The position numbers were made by a program, and so were the translations under genes. The notes beneath the pieces were generated by a model. The model was not told the origin of the DNA. It did not search any database and worked only from the letters and a program-made list of their open reading frames with translations. From positions 295,043 to 359,042 of the forward strand of contig VXAY01006959.1 in the NCBI GenBank assembly GCA_013399855.1: a stretch of 64,000 nt of DNA. Direction: 5' to 3'. Positions 26,301 through 41,300 of this stretch are shown in pieces. Numbering within the stretch: the first letter of the stretch is position 1; each line of letters starts with the position of its first letter. This stretch comes from Oxyruncus cristatus. Its lineage: Eukaryota > Chordata > Aves > Passeriformes > Cotingidae.

Positions 26301-29300
26301 ATCCTGCAGATCTACAGGGAGCTGAGCAAACTCCTGAAACATGCCCAGCACCTCACCAAACATTCAGTGTTCACTCACTCTGACAAGTGCAGTTTGATTT
26401 TTGTTATCCCTGATTCCTGCTAGCATGGTCCAGTTTGCTGAGATGTATCTGTATAGGGAGGAAGGCTCCTGAGCTCTTTCTTCAGGACCTGGACAGGAAA
26501 TCGTGGAGAAATACTATAAAGCTGCTGTGGATTTTCTTTCCTTTCCCTGGGGACTCTGGGGATTGCAGATCAGCGGATTGTGGATTAGCAGATCAGGAAT
26601 TAGAACTGCATTTTTCATTCTTCGGTTACACACTAATGAACTGAAAAACTTAATTTCTTTAAATCCAGCTATTTCAGATAGAATTGGTGAAGTCATCTTT
26701 TGTCTCCTCTGGTACCTCAAGAACAGCTGAATTATGATCTCTCTGGGGTCACATCATCCACATTCACTGCTTTGTCTTTAGCCTTGGCTGGTACAAAAGT
26801 GCACTCTGCTTGCAAGAAGAGCCCATCCCTCGTGGGTGTTGCCAAGTGGGGCAAGTATTGCCGGGTTTGGAGGCTGTAGCTCTCTGCCAGCCCTGTGCTG
26901 CTCTGCCGGTGCAAGGAGATCAACTGAGCCCTGGGGAGCAGCCCTGGCACCAGGCTGGGGGCTCCAGTTTGGGTCTTTGAGTCCCCTAGTAGCAACTCAG
27001 CCTGTTTTGATTCCAGATGTAAGCCAAGCACACCTCACACCGGCAGCCAGGCAAACGTGCCGTGCTGTGCCATGGGGGCACTTGGCAGAGCTGCAGCGCT
27101 GGGTTTAACAGGGTGTCTGCCCAGTAGCAACTGATAGGGATGTGAGAATCATGGAAGTCTAACTCCATCCCTGCCCGGGACACCCCAACAATCCCACCCT
27201 GTCCCTGAGAGCATTGTCCAAACCCTCCTGGAGCTCTGGCAGCCTTGGGGCTGTGCCCACTGCCCTGGGGAGCCTGGTCAGTGCCAACCACCCTGTGGGG
27301 GAAGAACCTTGTCCTGAGATCCAACCTGACCCTGCCCTGACACAGCTCCAGCCATTCCCTGGCTCCTGTCCCTGCTCACCCAGAGCAGAGGTGGAGCTGC
27401 CCCTCGGGAGGAGCTGCAGACCCCAGGGAGGTCTGACCTCAGTCCCCTCCTCTCCAGCTGAACACACCAAGTGCCCTCAGCTGCTCCTCGTATGGCCCCT
27501 CCAGGCCCTTCACCATCCCCGTGTCCCTCCTTTGGACACTCTCCAACAGCTTTAGACCCTTCTTACGTTGTGTCCCCCCAAACTGTCCCCAGGACTTGAG
27601 GTGAGGCCACCTCAGGGCAGAGCAGAGCAGGACAATCCCCTCCCTTGCCCAGCTGGTGTTGCTGGGCCCGATGCACCCCAAAAAAATGGATGAAAAAACT
27701 AGTAATTTTTTTCATGCCCTTAGACTTGTTCCTGTGAATGAAGCTGAAGTCTTTCCCCCCTCTTTCGGATCCCTCTGTGGGGAGGGTCCCGGTGCCTTGG
27801 GCAGCCCCTCCACTGTAACGGGCTGGGATTTGGGTGACGCTGGTGCTGGTGGAGGCACGGACTGCAGTGAGCTCCACGTGCCTCTCCTCTAGCTGCACTG
27901 CTCTTCGGGTCTGAGGTATGCACCTCCCTACCCAAAACCTGTGCCAGGGACAGCACGGGGCAGAAAAAGGCATGTATGTCGTTAAAAGCCTAACGGCTGC
28001 GCTGTGGGACCCTGTCGGCGGGGGAAAGCAGCTCCTTCATTACCCAGTCACTCTTCAGAGCTTTAAATGGGAGCTAAACAAAACGGCCCAGGCTCTCCAG
28101 AGCCGGCTTTATTCACACACCTTGTGATGCTGGAAGTGGGTCTGGAACGCGGCCGCCGCTCGCCACGAAGCGCCGGCACCCCCGGCAGAGCCGTGGGCTG
28201 GCGCCTGCTGGGGCAGCGGCACAGCGCTGGGACAGCCGCTGCTCCCCCCGGCTGATGAACGCGCTTGGGGCTGTGCCCATAATATCTTGATTAACAATTA
28301 ACATGATGGAACTGGGAAATACATCTCGTTCCCCGCCCGAAGCCGACAGGTGAGGATATATGTTACTGGTTGATCGCTGTGCCTTGTTAGAGCCTATTTA
28401 CCGGTGATTGAAAAGCAGAGGCTTTGTGTGAGGAGAGACCTTTGATCTCCTGCCAGAGCCAAGTGCGTTTCCCTTTAGGAAGCGTTCCTTCTCTCCTGCT
28501 TATCTCTAACCCCCGCTTTAAACCCGAACCTGGCAGAGACCAAAAGAAAGGCAGGATCAAAACAAAAGTAATTGGGATTGCTGGGTTCTGTGGGCAGTCT
28601 GAACCCATTATTCCTACTTACCAGCTAGTTATTCCTAAATAACTCTTGCAAGAGACAATTCAGCAGTTGCAGCATCTCCTTGATGAAAAGCACTCTACTG
28701 TAATAACCATGGCAACAGTTGCTGAGGGCCGGTGTGGTGAGGGATAGGGACATGCTCTCTAAAGGACACCGGCCCAACTTCCCTAACAAATAGCATTGCC
28801 AAGCACCAAGGAGGTGATGTGTGGAGAGCCCTCTGTGCTGGCTCTTGTCCTGGTGGGGTCCCAGCCACACGTGCTGTGCTGGGGATGCAGGTTGCCCCAG
28901 TGGACCCAGTAACGAGTCACACGTTGTTAATGGTGGGCATCTTCCTCTCTGCATGGAAGGGGAGCTCATAACCTGAAAGCCGAGGGGGACCGGTGGGCAC
29001 ATTTGATTGGGAGGGAAAGGCCAGGGAGGGAACCTCAGTGGAGGACACCACCTCTGATCCCAAAGTCACGGAGCGTTTCCCAGGGTCTGGATGCTCTGGG
29101 AAAGGCTGCATGTGCCTCTCTGCTCTTGACCTTCACCCAGCTGGTTGGTGCAGAGACTGGTATCAACAGTAAATACTTGGCATGTCTCATCTCAGAGCTT
29201 CTTCTTTGTAAGCCATCTTTAAGACCATGTTTGAAGCTCTACAGGAGAGGTGACAGAAGCCACGTGTGTTGCAGGTGAAGGAGTTTGGGCATTTGCCTTG

Positions 29301-32300
29301 AAGGGTTGGCCCTTGGTGCATGGCAGGAACCAGGAGAGCCTGGACTGAGCCTGGAGAGTTTGCTGTGAGGGTCCTTCGTGCCCGGGTGATGTTCTCCCCC
29401 TGCCCAGGGGCCTTCTAAGTGCTCACTGTCAGGACTACCCCAGAAACACCTCTCCAAACTCTCTGGTCTTACTCTTGCCTGGGGAGCTGGTGATGGGATG
29501 AAGGCCTCCCAAATAGCTCTGTGGGGATGGTGGTATTTTTGTTAGGCACTTTTCTCTTGCTGTTGTCTTATTTAATTGGATGTTTATAAGCCCGAAAACT
29601 AAAAGAAGAAAACTCTAATGTTCACCAGAAGAAAAGAGGAGCCTGCCAAAAAGTAGCATTTGTACAGATTTCTGAGAAGAGGGCAGTAAATACTCCACCT
29701 CTGCTTAATAATAATAATAATAGGCAAGCTAAGTATGTCTAAAAATATAAAATAATGTGGGCCTGTTTGGAATAGTCAACATCCTTATCACCCTGCTGCC
29801 ATCTCTGCAAACAAGTTTCACTAGAGATTCTGTGCCTGATTTTCAATGGCTCGGAGCAGCTGTAGCTTCTTTGACTTCAGTGAAAAGTATGAGTGCTTGG
29901 CACGGCGGCAAACCAAGCCTCTTCCTTTCTGCTTCAAATTGGGGCTTGATTCTAAGTGAGATGAATTTTCTCCTCCTGATAATTCTGTGCATCTGAAGTG
30001 ATTACAGCTCCGCGTGAGTGCTCTTTTAGGACATTTGAATGCAGCATTTTCTTCCGCCTTAAAAAGGTTCTTCCAAGCCTTATGATGCTGGAGAACAGGG
30101 GGAGAAATAAATCCTGGTGGAAGCCGTCACATCTTCCTATGCAGATTAGAGATTAAAACTTGTATTTTTATAAAACGCATACGGGGGCTAAATCGGAAAA
30201 CTTCTGCTGAGGCGAGAGGGTTTTGGCTGCTGGGAACGTGCTGCTAAATTCCTATCTGGTGATGGGGAGGCAGAGCCAGGGAATGGTATTATTTGGAGTT
30301 CTTAGAGAGTGAGCTTTAATGTTTGCTTAACTCCACTAAAAATAGACGCCACCCTCTTTTCCTAATAGGCGGCATTTGTCACACTTGATTCATTTCCTCT
30401 CCCAAACTGAGTTCCTTCATGAATATTCATCTCTACTCCCCAGGAATCTGCCTGTCCTCAGAAGTTGTACTCACGGCGACCGTGCCGTAACAATCCGAGT
30501 CAACCTTTCAGGGCTCACCGAATACCTGGCCCAGTCCAGCAAACTGTGCTGTTATCAACAGCTCTCATTGATTCCTGCCTTCTCTCTCAGCTGTGATTGC
30601 TCGTTATCCCTCTCGATGAGACCCTTAACGAGTCTCCCGTTCCTGTTGTCATAGCAGCACCACATTGCCTGGTATAGCAAAGTCTCTGTCACTGCTAATT
30701 GTATGATGGGAGGATCATTTTGGCAGTTTTTCTAGTGGGGATTAGGCCAAAAGGTCCCTTCTGAACTGTGATGAATGTGGTTTCCTTCAGAAGATACTAA
30801 AACTTGGTAGTTAGGGGAAATTTCTGAAGAGGGAAGGTTTCCATAGCAGAGAGAGGGAGAGCAGTCCTTACAGAGCTCTTCCATTCATGCTCTGCCACTG
30901 CTTAAAGCAGGAGGACGCAACCAGAAATGCCAGAGGAGAACGTAAACTGGTTGATTTGTAGTTCAGGAAGTCTGTCAATGCCTCCGACCTTCCCACCTCA
31001 GAGGTCCAGAGCATGTCACAGGTCCCGCTACTGTTGTGCTCCAGGTTGCTGCTGGAAGGAGAGAAATCTGCTCCTGCCTGGTGAATATTGAGGAAGCAGA
31101 GGGTCAGTATGATGCTGGAGGACCGTGAGGTCAGCAGAGCTGCCTCTGAAGCCCTTGGCCAAGGGTGTGTGAGGAGGTGTGCATGGAAGGGCTTCTGTAG
31201 TATCTGGTGATAGGCGACCATGTGTTTCACTCGGGGACTGAGGAGAAGACTTGAGGCACTGGGTTTTGGGGGACTGGTATGGTGACATGTCAGTTTGCTG
31301 TGTGAAGGGATGCTGGTGCTCACCCACACCTGCATGATGCCTTTCAGCACGTGGGGCTGCAGGTTTGCTCCCTGGCAGTCGCTCCCTCCTCACTCCCTTT
31401 GCTCACTGTGTCCACATCTTTCAACATTGTTAAAGGAATTCAAGGACTAAAATAGATGGAACCTCAGTTGGGTGCTGTCTGATGGGCTTGTGAGGACCAC
31501 CCCGCAGGCAGACTTGTGTTGCCAGTGGGGTCTTTGCCATCAAGGAATCACAGAACTGATCAGGTTGGAAGGCGCTACAGTGGGTCATCTGGGTCTCCAG
31601 CAGGGTCATCCCAGAGCACATGGCACAAGATGGTGCCAAATGATTCTGAAATATCCCCAGTGAGGAGGGTCCACCCCCTCTTTGGTCTCTGTTCAGTGCC
31701 GGGTCACTGCACAGCAAAGAAGTTCTTTCTCATGTCCAGCTGGAACTTGCTGGCGAGAGATTTTCAGCACTGTCTAGAAGAGTTTATAGGGCATTGTGGC
31801 ATTTATAGGGCTCTGGCATTGTGGGTGAGAAATGTGCACAGCAGAAAGAATGATCTCATCACACCTTTCACCCGGGAGCCCCAGAGCGGCTGCGTTGCGG
31901 CCACGGTTGGCTGAGGAGGGCAAAGAGGGGCAGCGTTGCTGTTTGCAGCTCGACCCGAAGGAGTGATTTATCAGTGAGGATGCTGATGATAATTGGCAGG
32001 ACCTGTGCAAGGCACCGGCTCAGCGTCTCTGCTCTCACACGGAACAGCACCGCGGGGTTTGCCCAGAGCAGCGGGGCCAGTGGTTGGGTGTCATCTCCAG
32101 GGGTGGGCGCTCACCTGGGGCTCGCTGCTGGCTCAGCACGGAGCAGGCAGGAAGGGCTGGCTGCAAACAACTGACTGTTTCCCACATGCCAAAGGATGGG
32201 ATCTCCTGTGCCTGTTCCCAGAGACCTACTCTCGGAATACACAGGGCAGGCTTGTCCTCCCTGCCTGTCACTGGGTTATTCCCCAGTGCTGGAATGGAGC

Positions 32301-35300
32301 CAGAATAATCCGTTACCTAACATAGGCACGGGTGGTGTTTTTCAGAATGAAAAGAGAAGAAATAAATCCTCACCCACCTCAGTCTCTCCTCCAAAATGAA
32401 AAACTCCCCTGGCCAAGCCCTGCAAATGAGTTTTTGTTGTTTGTGCAGTGAGGAGCCAGATTTCTAAAGGCTGGCTTTCAATTTTACAGCCGTTTATTAT
32501 AGGCATGAATAATTGCTGGCACTGTGCTACCACTGCTGTTGTTTGCTCTTACCGTTGGACCAATTACATATGTAAGCCCCTGATTTACAAGCAAAAGCAG
32601 AACTAAAGTAGCTTTGTGGCCTACATTTCAGGACTGGGTGATGTGTCCATAGTCAGCTGTAGGTCCCCAAATTTGTGCTGTGGAACACAGAGGTCCATGG
32701 CCGTAAATGTGTGGACCCAGATTGTCCACGTCATTATGTGACGCGCTGTCACAGCACAGCATGAAGGACATAAACATGGAGCAGCATTGGAGGACTGGGA
32801 ACCTGCCCAGATTCATCCCATGGCAGGCATGCTGGAAGATCCCTGCTGCATTGGTAAAATTCATGGAGAACACACACAAAAGAAAGAGAATTTGAACTAA
32901 ACATAACAGTTCTGCAAGATGGACTTAAACAAAGCCAGTCCAAGTCCTACTTCCCAGCATGAGAATCGGTTTGTCTCCAACTCTTGCTTTCCAGTGAACC
33001 CTCCTGGGAGAGGAGAATCCCAGAATGGTTTGGGGTTGGAAGGGACCTCAAAGACCATTTCACCCACCCTCCTGCACCTCCCACTAGCCCAGGTTGCTCC
33101 AAGTCCCATCCAACCTGGCCTTGGACACTTCCAGGGATCCAGGGGCAGCCACAGCTTCTCTGGGCACCCTGTGCCAGGGCCTCCCCACCCTCACAGTGAA
33201 GAATTCCTTCCCAATATCCCATCTAACCCTGCCCCCTGGCAGTGTGCAGCCATTCCCCCTTGTCCTGGCACTCCAGGCCCTTGTCCAAAGTCCTTTTCCA
33301 GCTCTCTTGGAGCACCTTTAGATACTGGAAGGGGCTCTAAGGTCTCCCCAGATGCTTCCCTTCTCCACCCCATCTCTTTCAGCCTGTCTCCAGAGCAGAG
33401 GAATCCATGAAATAGCTGACATCCATTGCTAAACTTCAAAATGATCAGTTGAGATCCAACTCAGATTTTTTTCTTGCTTTTGCACAACAGGCAGAGAGTG
33501 GGAAGGAGGAAGGTCAGCGTGATGAGTATTCTCCATGGGGTGGTGGTTCCCAGACAGTTGCTCAGTGGGTCACATCACTCACAATACCTGTGACGTGTCC
33601 TCTGCATTGCCCAGCATGGGGAACACCTCACCTTGCTGTGCTGGTACCACTGGGCACCCTCAGCTGTGGGTAAGGTAAGAGCTGGTGTCCTTGTGCTGGG
33701 GGAGCAGAGAGGGAAGGATGTGAGTAAGGACAGGAGCAGGCAGGATGTTTGTGGATGCTGATGTCACTGTCACAAATCAGTGGTGGATGTTGTCAGCAGA
33801 GGTAGTGGCAGCTCTGCTTGGGAAGGAGCCCAGCGTGTCCCACTCCAGGGATTGGCCAAGCGAGGAGGATGCACAGACCTTCATCTCGGAGGGTTTGTGT
33901 GCTCAGCTGGGTGCCATGGCCACCTTCCCTGTGTGAATGGCTTGGGATCAGTCCAGCTCTGTGTGTGGAGCTGTTGGAATTGGCACAGAGATGCACCAGC
34001 ATCTCTCACCACAGGGTGCTCCCACTTGGAGTCACAAATGCCCATCCAGGCAGGAAGCATCGATTTAGGACCGTTGGTTTCTGAAGTGATTTCCTGAAGC
34101 ACCTGCAGCTTCTGAAGGCAGACACAGCACCGTGTCCCCCCAGGGCCACAGAGCAGTGTCAGTGTGCACTGTGCCCTCAGCAGAGCCCCCGGGCAGCAGA
34201 GCCCTCGGGCTGCAGAGCCATGGGAGGGCAGCGCCAGGTTTGTTTACGAGGCTGCCATCGCCCGGGGTTTTACATCCCAGCAATTACTGGCAAGTCTTCC
34301 CTCCTCCTGCGCCTTCGCAGCACATGTGTGAACTCCTGGTTGTGTCACCTTCCCGTGCTCTCCTAGCGCAGTCTAGCAGTGGGAAGTGATCAGCACAACC
34401 AGCATTTGCAGAGCGTATGTCTTTCCACAGTTCCACACTTCCAGAGCGTTGAGTAAAGTGAACCCACTTCCTCCTTCACCCTTCACATTCAAGCTGTTCC
34501 CAGATCCAGGCATCTCAGCTTCCACAGCCACTCTCAGCTCTCAGAGCTTTCTATACCCTGCTGATGAAGCCCTTCTCCCCTGCCTCAGAGAACCTGCTCG
34601 ATGCTCGGCCTTACAGAGATGGTGTTTGTCTCAAGATCTTTCAGGCTTTTACAAACCATTTCAGTGCCAGGCTAAGGCTGTCTGTGGGCTCCCTCCTCCA
34701 CGTGATGGCTGATGAGGGCTTTTTCTCTTTGCCTTTAGGATCATTAAATCTTCATTAGCCTGTCGGCTTTCTTTGTCCAGGTATCCGCTCTCTCCATCCA
34801 TCAGTGATGTAGGACACACTGCTGAAATCCCCTTCTTCTTGCATAATTATTTTATTCCACTGCATCTTTTATGCAAAATGTTCCCTTCTGTAAGTACTCC
34901 TCTCCCTGCTCCAGTCCTTTCTGAGCACCCAGTTTAGCTGTGGTACCTGCCATGGCTTCGTTTCTTATACTTGCCTATGAATTCTTTGTGTTATTCCCAT
35001 ATTTTATTAGCTAGATTGGTCGTTTTAGCTCTTTGACAGCTTGATTCAGGCATTTGGAGGTGTTTCCTTCATGCTGCCTCTGAAGATGGGATCCATGTCA
35101 CCCAGCTTCAGTCTCCTGCATGAGTGTGTACCTGAGCTTCCTACCCAGACTGTCTCCAGACAGGGACTCCAAGAGGCAAATCATCCCAGCTAAGACAGGA
35201 GTCAGAGGCAGCCCCATCTCCCACTAGACAGAGCACCTTTTCTGCTCCCTGTTGATGACCTGGAATTCCTCAGATGCTTTTCAGAAGAGCAGCCCCCTTT

Positions 35301-38300
35301 AGGGTGAACCTAAAGCCTTGGGCAGTGGACTTGCCTTTCTGGGTTAGCCAGGGCAAGTCCCATGGAAATACAGGAACAGGAATAGGGATGTGGAGATCAC
35401 AGGTCGGAACATGCTACTGAGGGAGCCCGGGAGGCTCCTCTGGGATGGATGTTTTAATTGGAGCTGTCTAATGTTAACAGAGATGAATCTGACACTAAGA
35501 AACATTTGGGGAAATGTTTTCATCTTATTTTGTACGTAGAAAATATAAAGGTATATAGTGAATGTTTAAAAACCAACCGCAACAGTAACAACAGTAATTA
35601 TAGGTGGGCACAATTTTCCTTTATCTTATAAATGAAGTTGCTAGAAAAATTACTGCTGTGCTGACACTTGGCAGGGACACCCATGTGAGTACCCACTTGT
35701 TTCTGAAAAATGCTGTTGATTTTTAATGACCATCGGCAGCACAACCTTGATTTTTAAATGTCATACTAAATGTAGCAGTTCCAGCCTCCTCTGCCGTGGC
35801 ATGTGGGTGGGTGAGTAGGGATGAATCAGAAAGCAGAAAGAATTGCTGGTGCTTTCTGTGACTCTCAAGTTTTCCTCGAGGGCTTCTCACCCAGGCACTG
35901 GCTGGAATTGTCTGTGGGTTGAGTTGCAGTGTCGCAGTCCCTGGTCCTGTGGCTTCTCCTGCTGTCCCTCTCCCCTCTGTTAATGCATGATTAGGTTGCC
36001 TGATGCAAAGTGAGTGCATCAGGTTTCTCCAGGAGCTGGTGTTCCACAAGTCATCCTCTCTGTTTATCAAAACCAGATACATAAAAAAAGGTTTCCCAGC
36101 TTTTGCAGATGCAGCTTTTCCATTCTCTCTCTGGCTGGAAGCGTTCCCCAGGCTTCGCTTTTGGAGCTGAAATCTGTGCTTGGCATTTGCAAGATGGTGA
36201 TTTGCTTTTGTAAATGGAGCAAAGTCTTGGTTTTGAGTCATGACTCAGTGAAACAAATCTACTTGTATAGACTAAAATGACTCTAATTGCACCGTTAAAC
36301 CCGATGGGACTGGGAAGAGCCAGAGTTTAAAGAGTGACACTGCAGTGGGGGTGAGTCTCTGTGATCCAGCGTCTTCCCTTGCCTGCTGAGGTGTGGAGTG
36401 AGGGGAGCTGAGGCTCACAGGCGATGAGAGGATCAGTGTCTGGGAGCAACACCTTCCAACGTGGCACCTGGGGGTGCTCCGGGGCACGGCCATGAGCCAA
36501 ATGGGTGGGAGATGACGGGAAGATTTGCTCTGCCTTCCCTGGGAGCGGCAGGAACGCGGAGCTATGAAGCAGATGGCAGGGTTAAAATAGGACAGAGCTC
36601 TGCCGAGATGTGCTGCAAGGGAGAGGAGTGAAGTGCCTGTTCTCACACTTCGCTTTGTGTCTCGGGGAAGAGCTGGAGAGTGCCTGTGCTCCGCTGGCAT
36701 TCCCAACAGGAACACGCCAGGGAAAGGCTTGCTCGGGTTTTTGATATTATTAGCACTTGTCTTAAAGAAAAATCAGCTCAAATGAGCAAGCAAACAAATA
36801 AAGTGAAGAACAATCGAAGGGCTCAGCCCCAGGGCACTTTTAGGAGGATTATTAGTGGGATGTGTCACGTCGGCACTCGCTGAGCTGGAGCGTTCGGAGC
36901 CCGGCGCTTCGCACCAAGGCTTGCTTTTTCTGGGGCTTTCAGACAGCTTTCTGCAGTGTTTGCATCTCACCTAAGGCGTGTGAATAGGTTTTTTTGGAAT
37001 ATCTGAGTAACTATGCATGCCTGGAATTACGCTCAGAGCGATTGGACAGGCTCTTGGGGAGGTTTCTGTGCAAAGCTGCCTCACTGTGAGGGGCAGTGAG
37101 TGCCACAGAAGGGGCTTGTTGGGGATCCTGCAACAGCAGCAGAGAGCTGGGTGGGACCTTGGTTGTTCCTGCCACCATCCTGGGCCAGGTCAGCTCTGGA
37201 GCCAGGAGGCTGGGGGCGTGCAGGGAAAAGCAGTGTGAGGAAGAGGAGGAGCAGGGAGGCAAGAACCAGCACTCACACTCACACCCTGATGTGGCTGCCG
37301 ACACTCCTGGGAGAGCTTCAGTCTCCTGTCTGTAAATCGGGGGGGGCTTTGAAGTCTCTCTGGTGAAAAACAGGGTGAAAACAGGGTGAGGTCAAGGCCG
37401 TGGTATTAATCCTGTGGTATTGTTCTTGTTTCTTGCTGTGTGGTGATTTTTTAAAAAAGAAATCAACACAATTTTTGAGGGCTGTGGGTAAAATGGCACA
37501 GAAATAAATGAGTTCTGCTTGCACTGGGAGAGAATCACTCACTTTTTATTAATGCAGCCTCTGATGAAACAGAGCCCAGCCTTCAGCATCTGACCTACGG
37601 TAAAACACCAGGCTTTCAGGAATTCCTAGAGAGTGTTTTGTAAGTGTGGCACATAGAGCTGTAAGGTTGATTTACCCTCAGGAACAAAGCATCAGTTTAA
37701 GTGATTGAGCACTGAGGGGATTTCCTGGGATGTCCCTCTCCATGCACCATGGAGCACTTGCCTGTACCTACCTGGAAGGATCAGTCATTCAGCTGAGAAT
37801 GCTGTGCTGGAAGAGAGCTCTCACTGTTCCCATGACTGTTGCAGATGGGACACAAGTCACCCAGTCCTTAAATCACAGCAGGGTGACAGACCCTGCAGAG
37901 TGGCCTGCAAGGCCCATCCTTCCCCATCAGAATAGAGAAGCTGGACTGGCCTTGGTGGTGCTCCCTCAGCACCAGCTCTGTGCTTACAGGGTGATGGCAA
38001 TCGCCCCAAGAAACCTTTGCTTTTTAATCATAAAATGGTTTGTGGATCGTTGATTAAACCCACAGAAGCTGAGCTGGTGTCTGAGGCTCTTGAAGCTGCA
38101 CCCCCCCACTTGCCCTGTGAGCTTCAGGTGCAGAAGCCCCACCAGACCAGCCCAGTGTTCACAGAGATGGGGGTATGTGCTGGCACTGAAATGAAGCTCA
38201 GAGCTGGCAAAGCCAAGGGCTAGGAGAAGAGAGGGGCTCTGGGAGTGTCCTTGGGGGCTTCACTCATGCTGGGGCAGTGGGATTCCTGCCTGGGCTTGTT

Positions 38301-41300
38301 TTGGTGCTGTGTGCCTGTTTTTGTGGGACCATTTTTTCTTACAGATATAAACAGAGCCAGTCAGTTTGTTGTTTGTGTGTTCTCAGCAGAACAATCTGGC
38401 GTGGTTGGTTTTGTTCTGGCACCTCAGATTTTACTGCCAGAGTCAGTATTCACTCTCCTACCCTGCTCCACGGAGAGGTGAGGAAGAGGAGGGGTTTGGC
38501 TGCACACTCGGTCCCTGTGTTCCCGTCGCTCCTCTCCGGAGCAGCTCCTTGGTTCTGTTGATTCACAGAAGTGCCCCAGCTCTGCTGCCTGGTGTCCTGC
38601 ATCCCACACCTGGAACTCCGGGTCCTGGCTGGGGGGGCTTCCTGCCCCCCTGCAAGGTGTCCTGCTGCAGCAGATTTGCTATTCGGTATTTTTATTTAGT
38701 TACTTACTATTACAGCTCTTTGTATAAAGCCAATTGTCCGTCTGTTATGCTGGGTTACAGCACTGCAGCTCACTGGAGTTTTGTCCTGTTTCCAAAACAC
38801 CGACCTTGCCCTGCCTGGGCTCAGGTGAGCTGGGTCTCCTCCCCACAGGGCTCCCAGTGGCTCCAGTGCTCCCAGTGCCTCCCAACCCCACCCACATCAC
38901 GCTGTGTGCTTCCAGCTCAATATTGTGACTGCAAAGGGCCAGGAGCTCGTGCAAGATAATTCCCACTTCCATCGTGTGGCTGAGAGCAGAGTTTTCCCAG
39001 TTAAACCCGATGTCACTGTGTCCCCATGGAGCTCGGGGCTTGTCCAGTGGGGTCTTACAGCCCTGCTGCCTTCAGAGAGGACATTGCGGGGCTCATAAGA
39101 AGCTCGACTGTCTCCTGCCTGGGACACGGATACGAGAGCCAAGCCAAGCTTCCCTCAGCTTTTCCCAGGCAGCCTTCCATGCTACTCCTGCATCTCTGGA
39201 TGATTCACGCTCCCTCGGTTTGAGGATCACATTAGCCCACCAAAATCGCACAATCACGTACTCAGCTCCAACTTATTCTCTCTGCAGTTCTATTCTCCTC
39301 TTAGCAACAAACACTCGATAACCTAATTGCTCATTAAAGCCCGTGCGTGTGTCCCTGTAATCCAGGATGTCACGGTGTTGCTCTCCCAGGGACGTTGCTG
39401 CTCCCGGGCTCCGGTGAGGAGCGCCTGGCTTGGCAGAAAGGGAGAAGGCAGCCTTGCATTGAAGTGGAGATTTTCATCTTCTGGGGATTTTTTTATATCT
39501 CTCCTATATTCTGGGCTTTTGAACATCTAACATGTCTTTTATCCTTCACATCTTTCATATGAAATTGTTGTATTGTGTTGCCCATTGAAACCTAGTTTTC
39601 CTTTTGTCAGGTTTTCCCCCCTCACTTCTGCTTTCTTCTCCACTGTATTTTGATCGGTGTTAACTACTTAGGGCTCCATTTTTCTGGGTGGTTTTTAATT
39701 TCCTTAAGTTGGAGCTCTGAAGGCCTTTGTCTGGGATAAACTCAGGTCTGAGCTGGTGCTCGGAGGAGAGGATTTCTAGGCCAGTTCTGCTGCATTCGGC
39801 CCTCGGGGGTGACTGTGCCTCATCCCGCCACCTTCTCACTCCAAATACTCCCAGGCAGCCTTGGTAGAGTTGGGGGTATTTTATTACTATCCTGCATGTC
39901 TCATATTGTTTGTGCAAATGTCCTTTTTGATACCATGGGACTGTGCAGTGTGGAAAGCCTCTGTTAAATATGTATTTTGTGAGGGATTCACCAACGCTGC
40001 GCTTAAGTGTCATTTGCTGGCAGAGCCGGGGCGTTGTTTGAAGGGTGATGGGGCTGCAGGGTTGTTGGCATTGAGTTGTCCCATTTTTCCTCCTCTTAAG
40101 AAGGAAGATAGGAAGTTTGGAAGGGGATGTATCAAACCAGTGCACACCTAGGAAGCTGCAGATTTGGAGCTGTTTGGGCTCCCTGCTCCCTGGTCATTTC
40201 CCAGGGGGATAGTTCATGCCATAGCCAGTGCTTGGAGTGCAGGTGGAAACCGTGTTCTCCCCGTGTGTCGCTTCTCACTCAAAGTATTTCAATGCTTTTT
40301 TTTATCCTAAACTTGCAGTCTGAAATTCAGTCGTGCAAGTATTAATGTGCTGCTGATAGTCCTGCCTCTTCTCTGCCCTTATTTAGGAGTCTCAGACTTA
40401 TAGTTCTAGTTCAGTCTGGAATTACTGACATCGTAATGATCTGTTTTAGCTATCTATCTATTATTTGTCAGGTAATTTTAACGTAACTATGCTTACAAGA
40501 GCTGTCAGAAATTCTCCAAATACAGAGGAGGATGAAGAAGTCAGTGGCCTTTTCAAGTGTGACCCTGCTTGTGTTGCTTTTGGCTTCCAGGACTCACAAA
40601 AATTACCTTTTCCGTTGCCTGTCAAGTTGTGACTCAGGTTTGAGGTTGTGAGAGGCCCCAGGAGCCAGGCAAGGCACATTTCAACTCCGAGCACTCCTGT
40701 TGGTGCTCTTGTTTTCTTCATGGACAGATTTTGGATGGAAAACTGGGGAGGGGGATGGACAGAGGGGGAGGGCAAGGTAAGCCAGGCTGCCTTGCTGCCT
40801 GTTTCTGATCCTCAGGTTATAGCACAAGCTAAATAGACTACACTAAATTTTTTAGGCTGTTTCACAGATTTACAGACTTTGATCCCCAGCTTTGATTTCC
40901 CACGCGGCATCACAGAGCGCTGGTTCTGAGGAGAGAAGAGACCCATTAAGCCCTGTCTAGCCTGGTGATTATCATGCCTTTCCACCATCAGGCTGGGCTT
41001 TCATCAAAGCAGGAGCTCTGCAGCCTTCCCTGCCTGTGCCGGGGGAGGAGATGCTGGCGTGGCTCAGCAGCCCTGGCCACGTGAGTGGGGCCCGGCCCAG
41101 CCAGGGCTGTGCTCAGCCCCTGCTCCTGCCGGGCAGGGGTGACCCCTCCATTGCACTCCCCAGTCACACCTCTCCTTGGGCTTTCTCCCCCTGGCTTCAG
41201 CAGGATGCCCAGGTAAGGGGGTGACCCTTTCTTTCCCAGAGCCTCGTGCAGTTCCTACAACAAGCAGGCCATGAAATAAATATTCTGTGTGTGTCCTTGC

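Noticed and set aside
38366..38959. 197-codon + frame in SIL1 intron 7
   Set aside because: No recognisable domain, no conserved splice context, and several other overlapping frames of similar quality.
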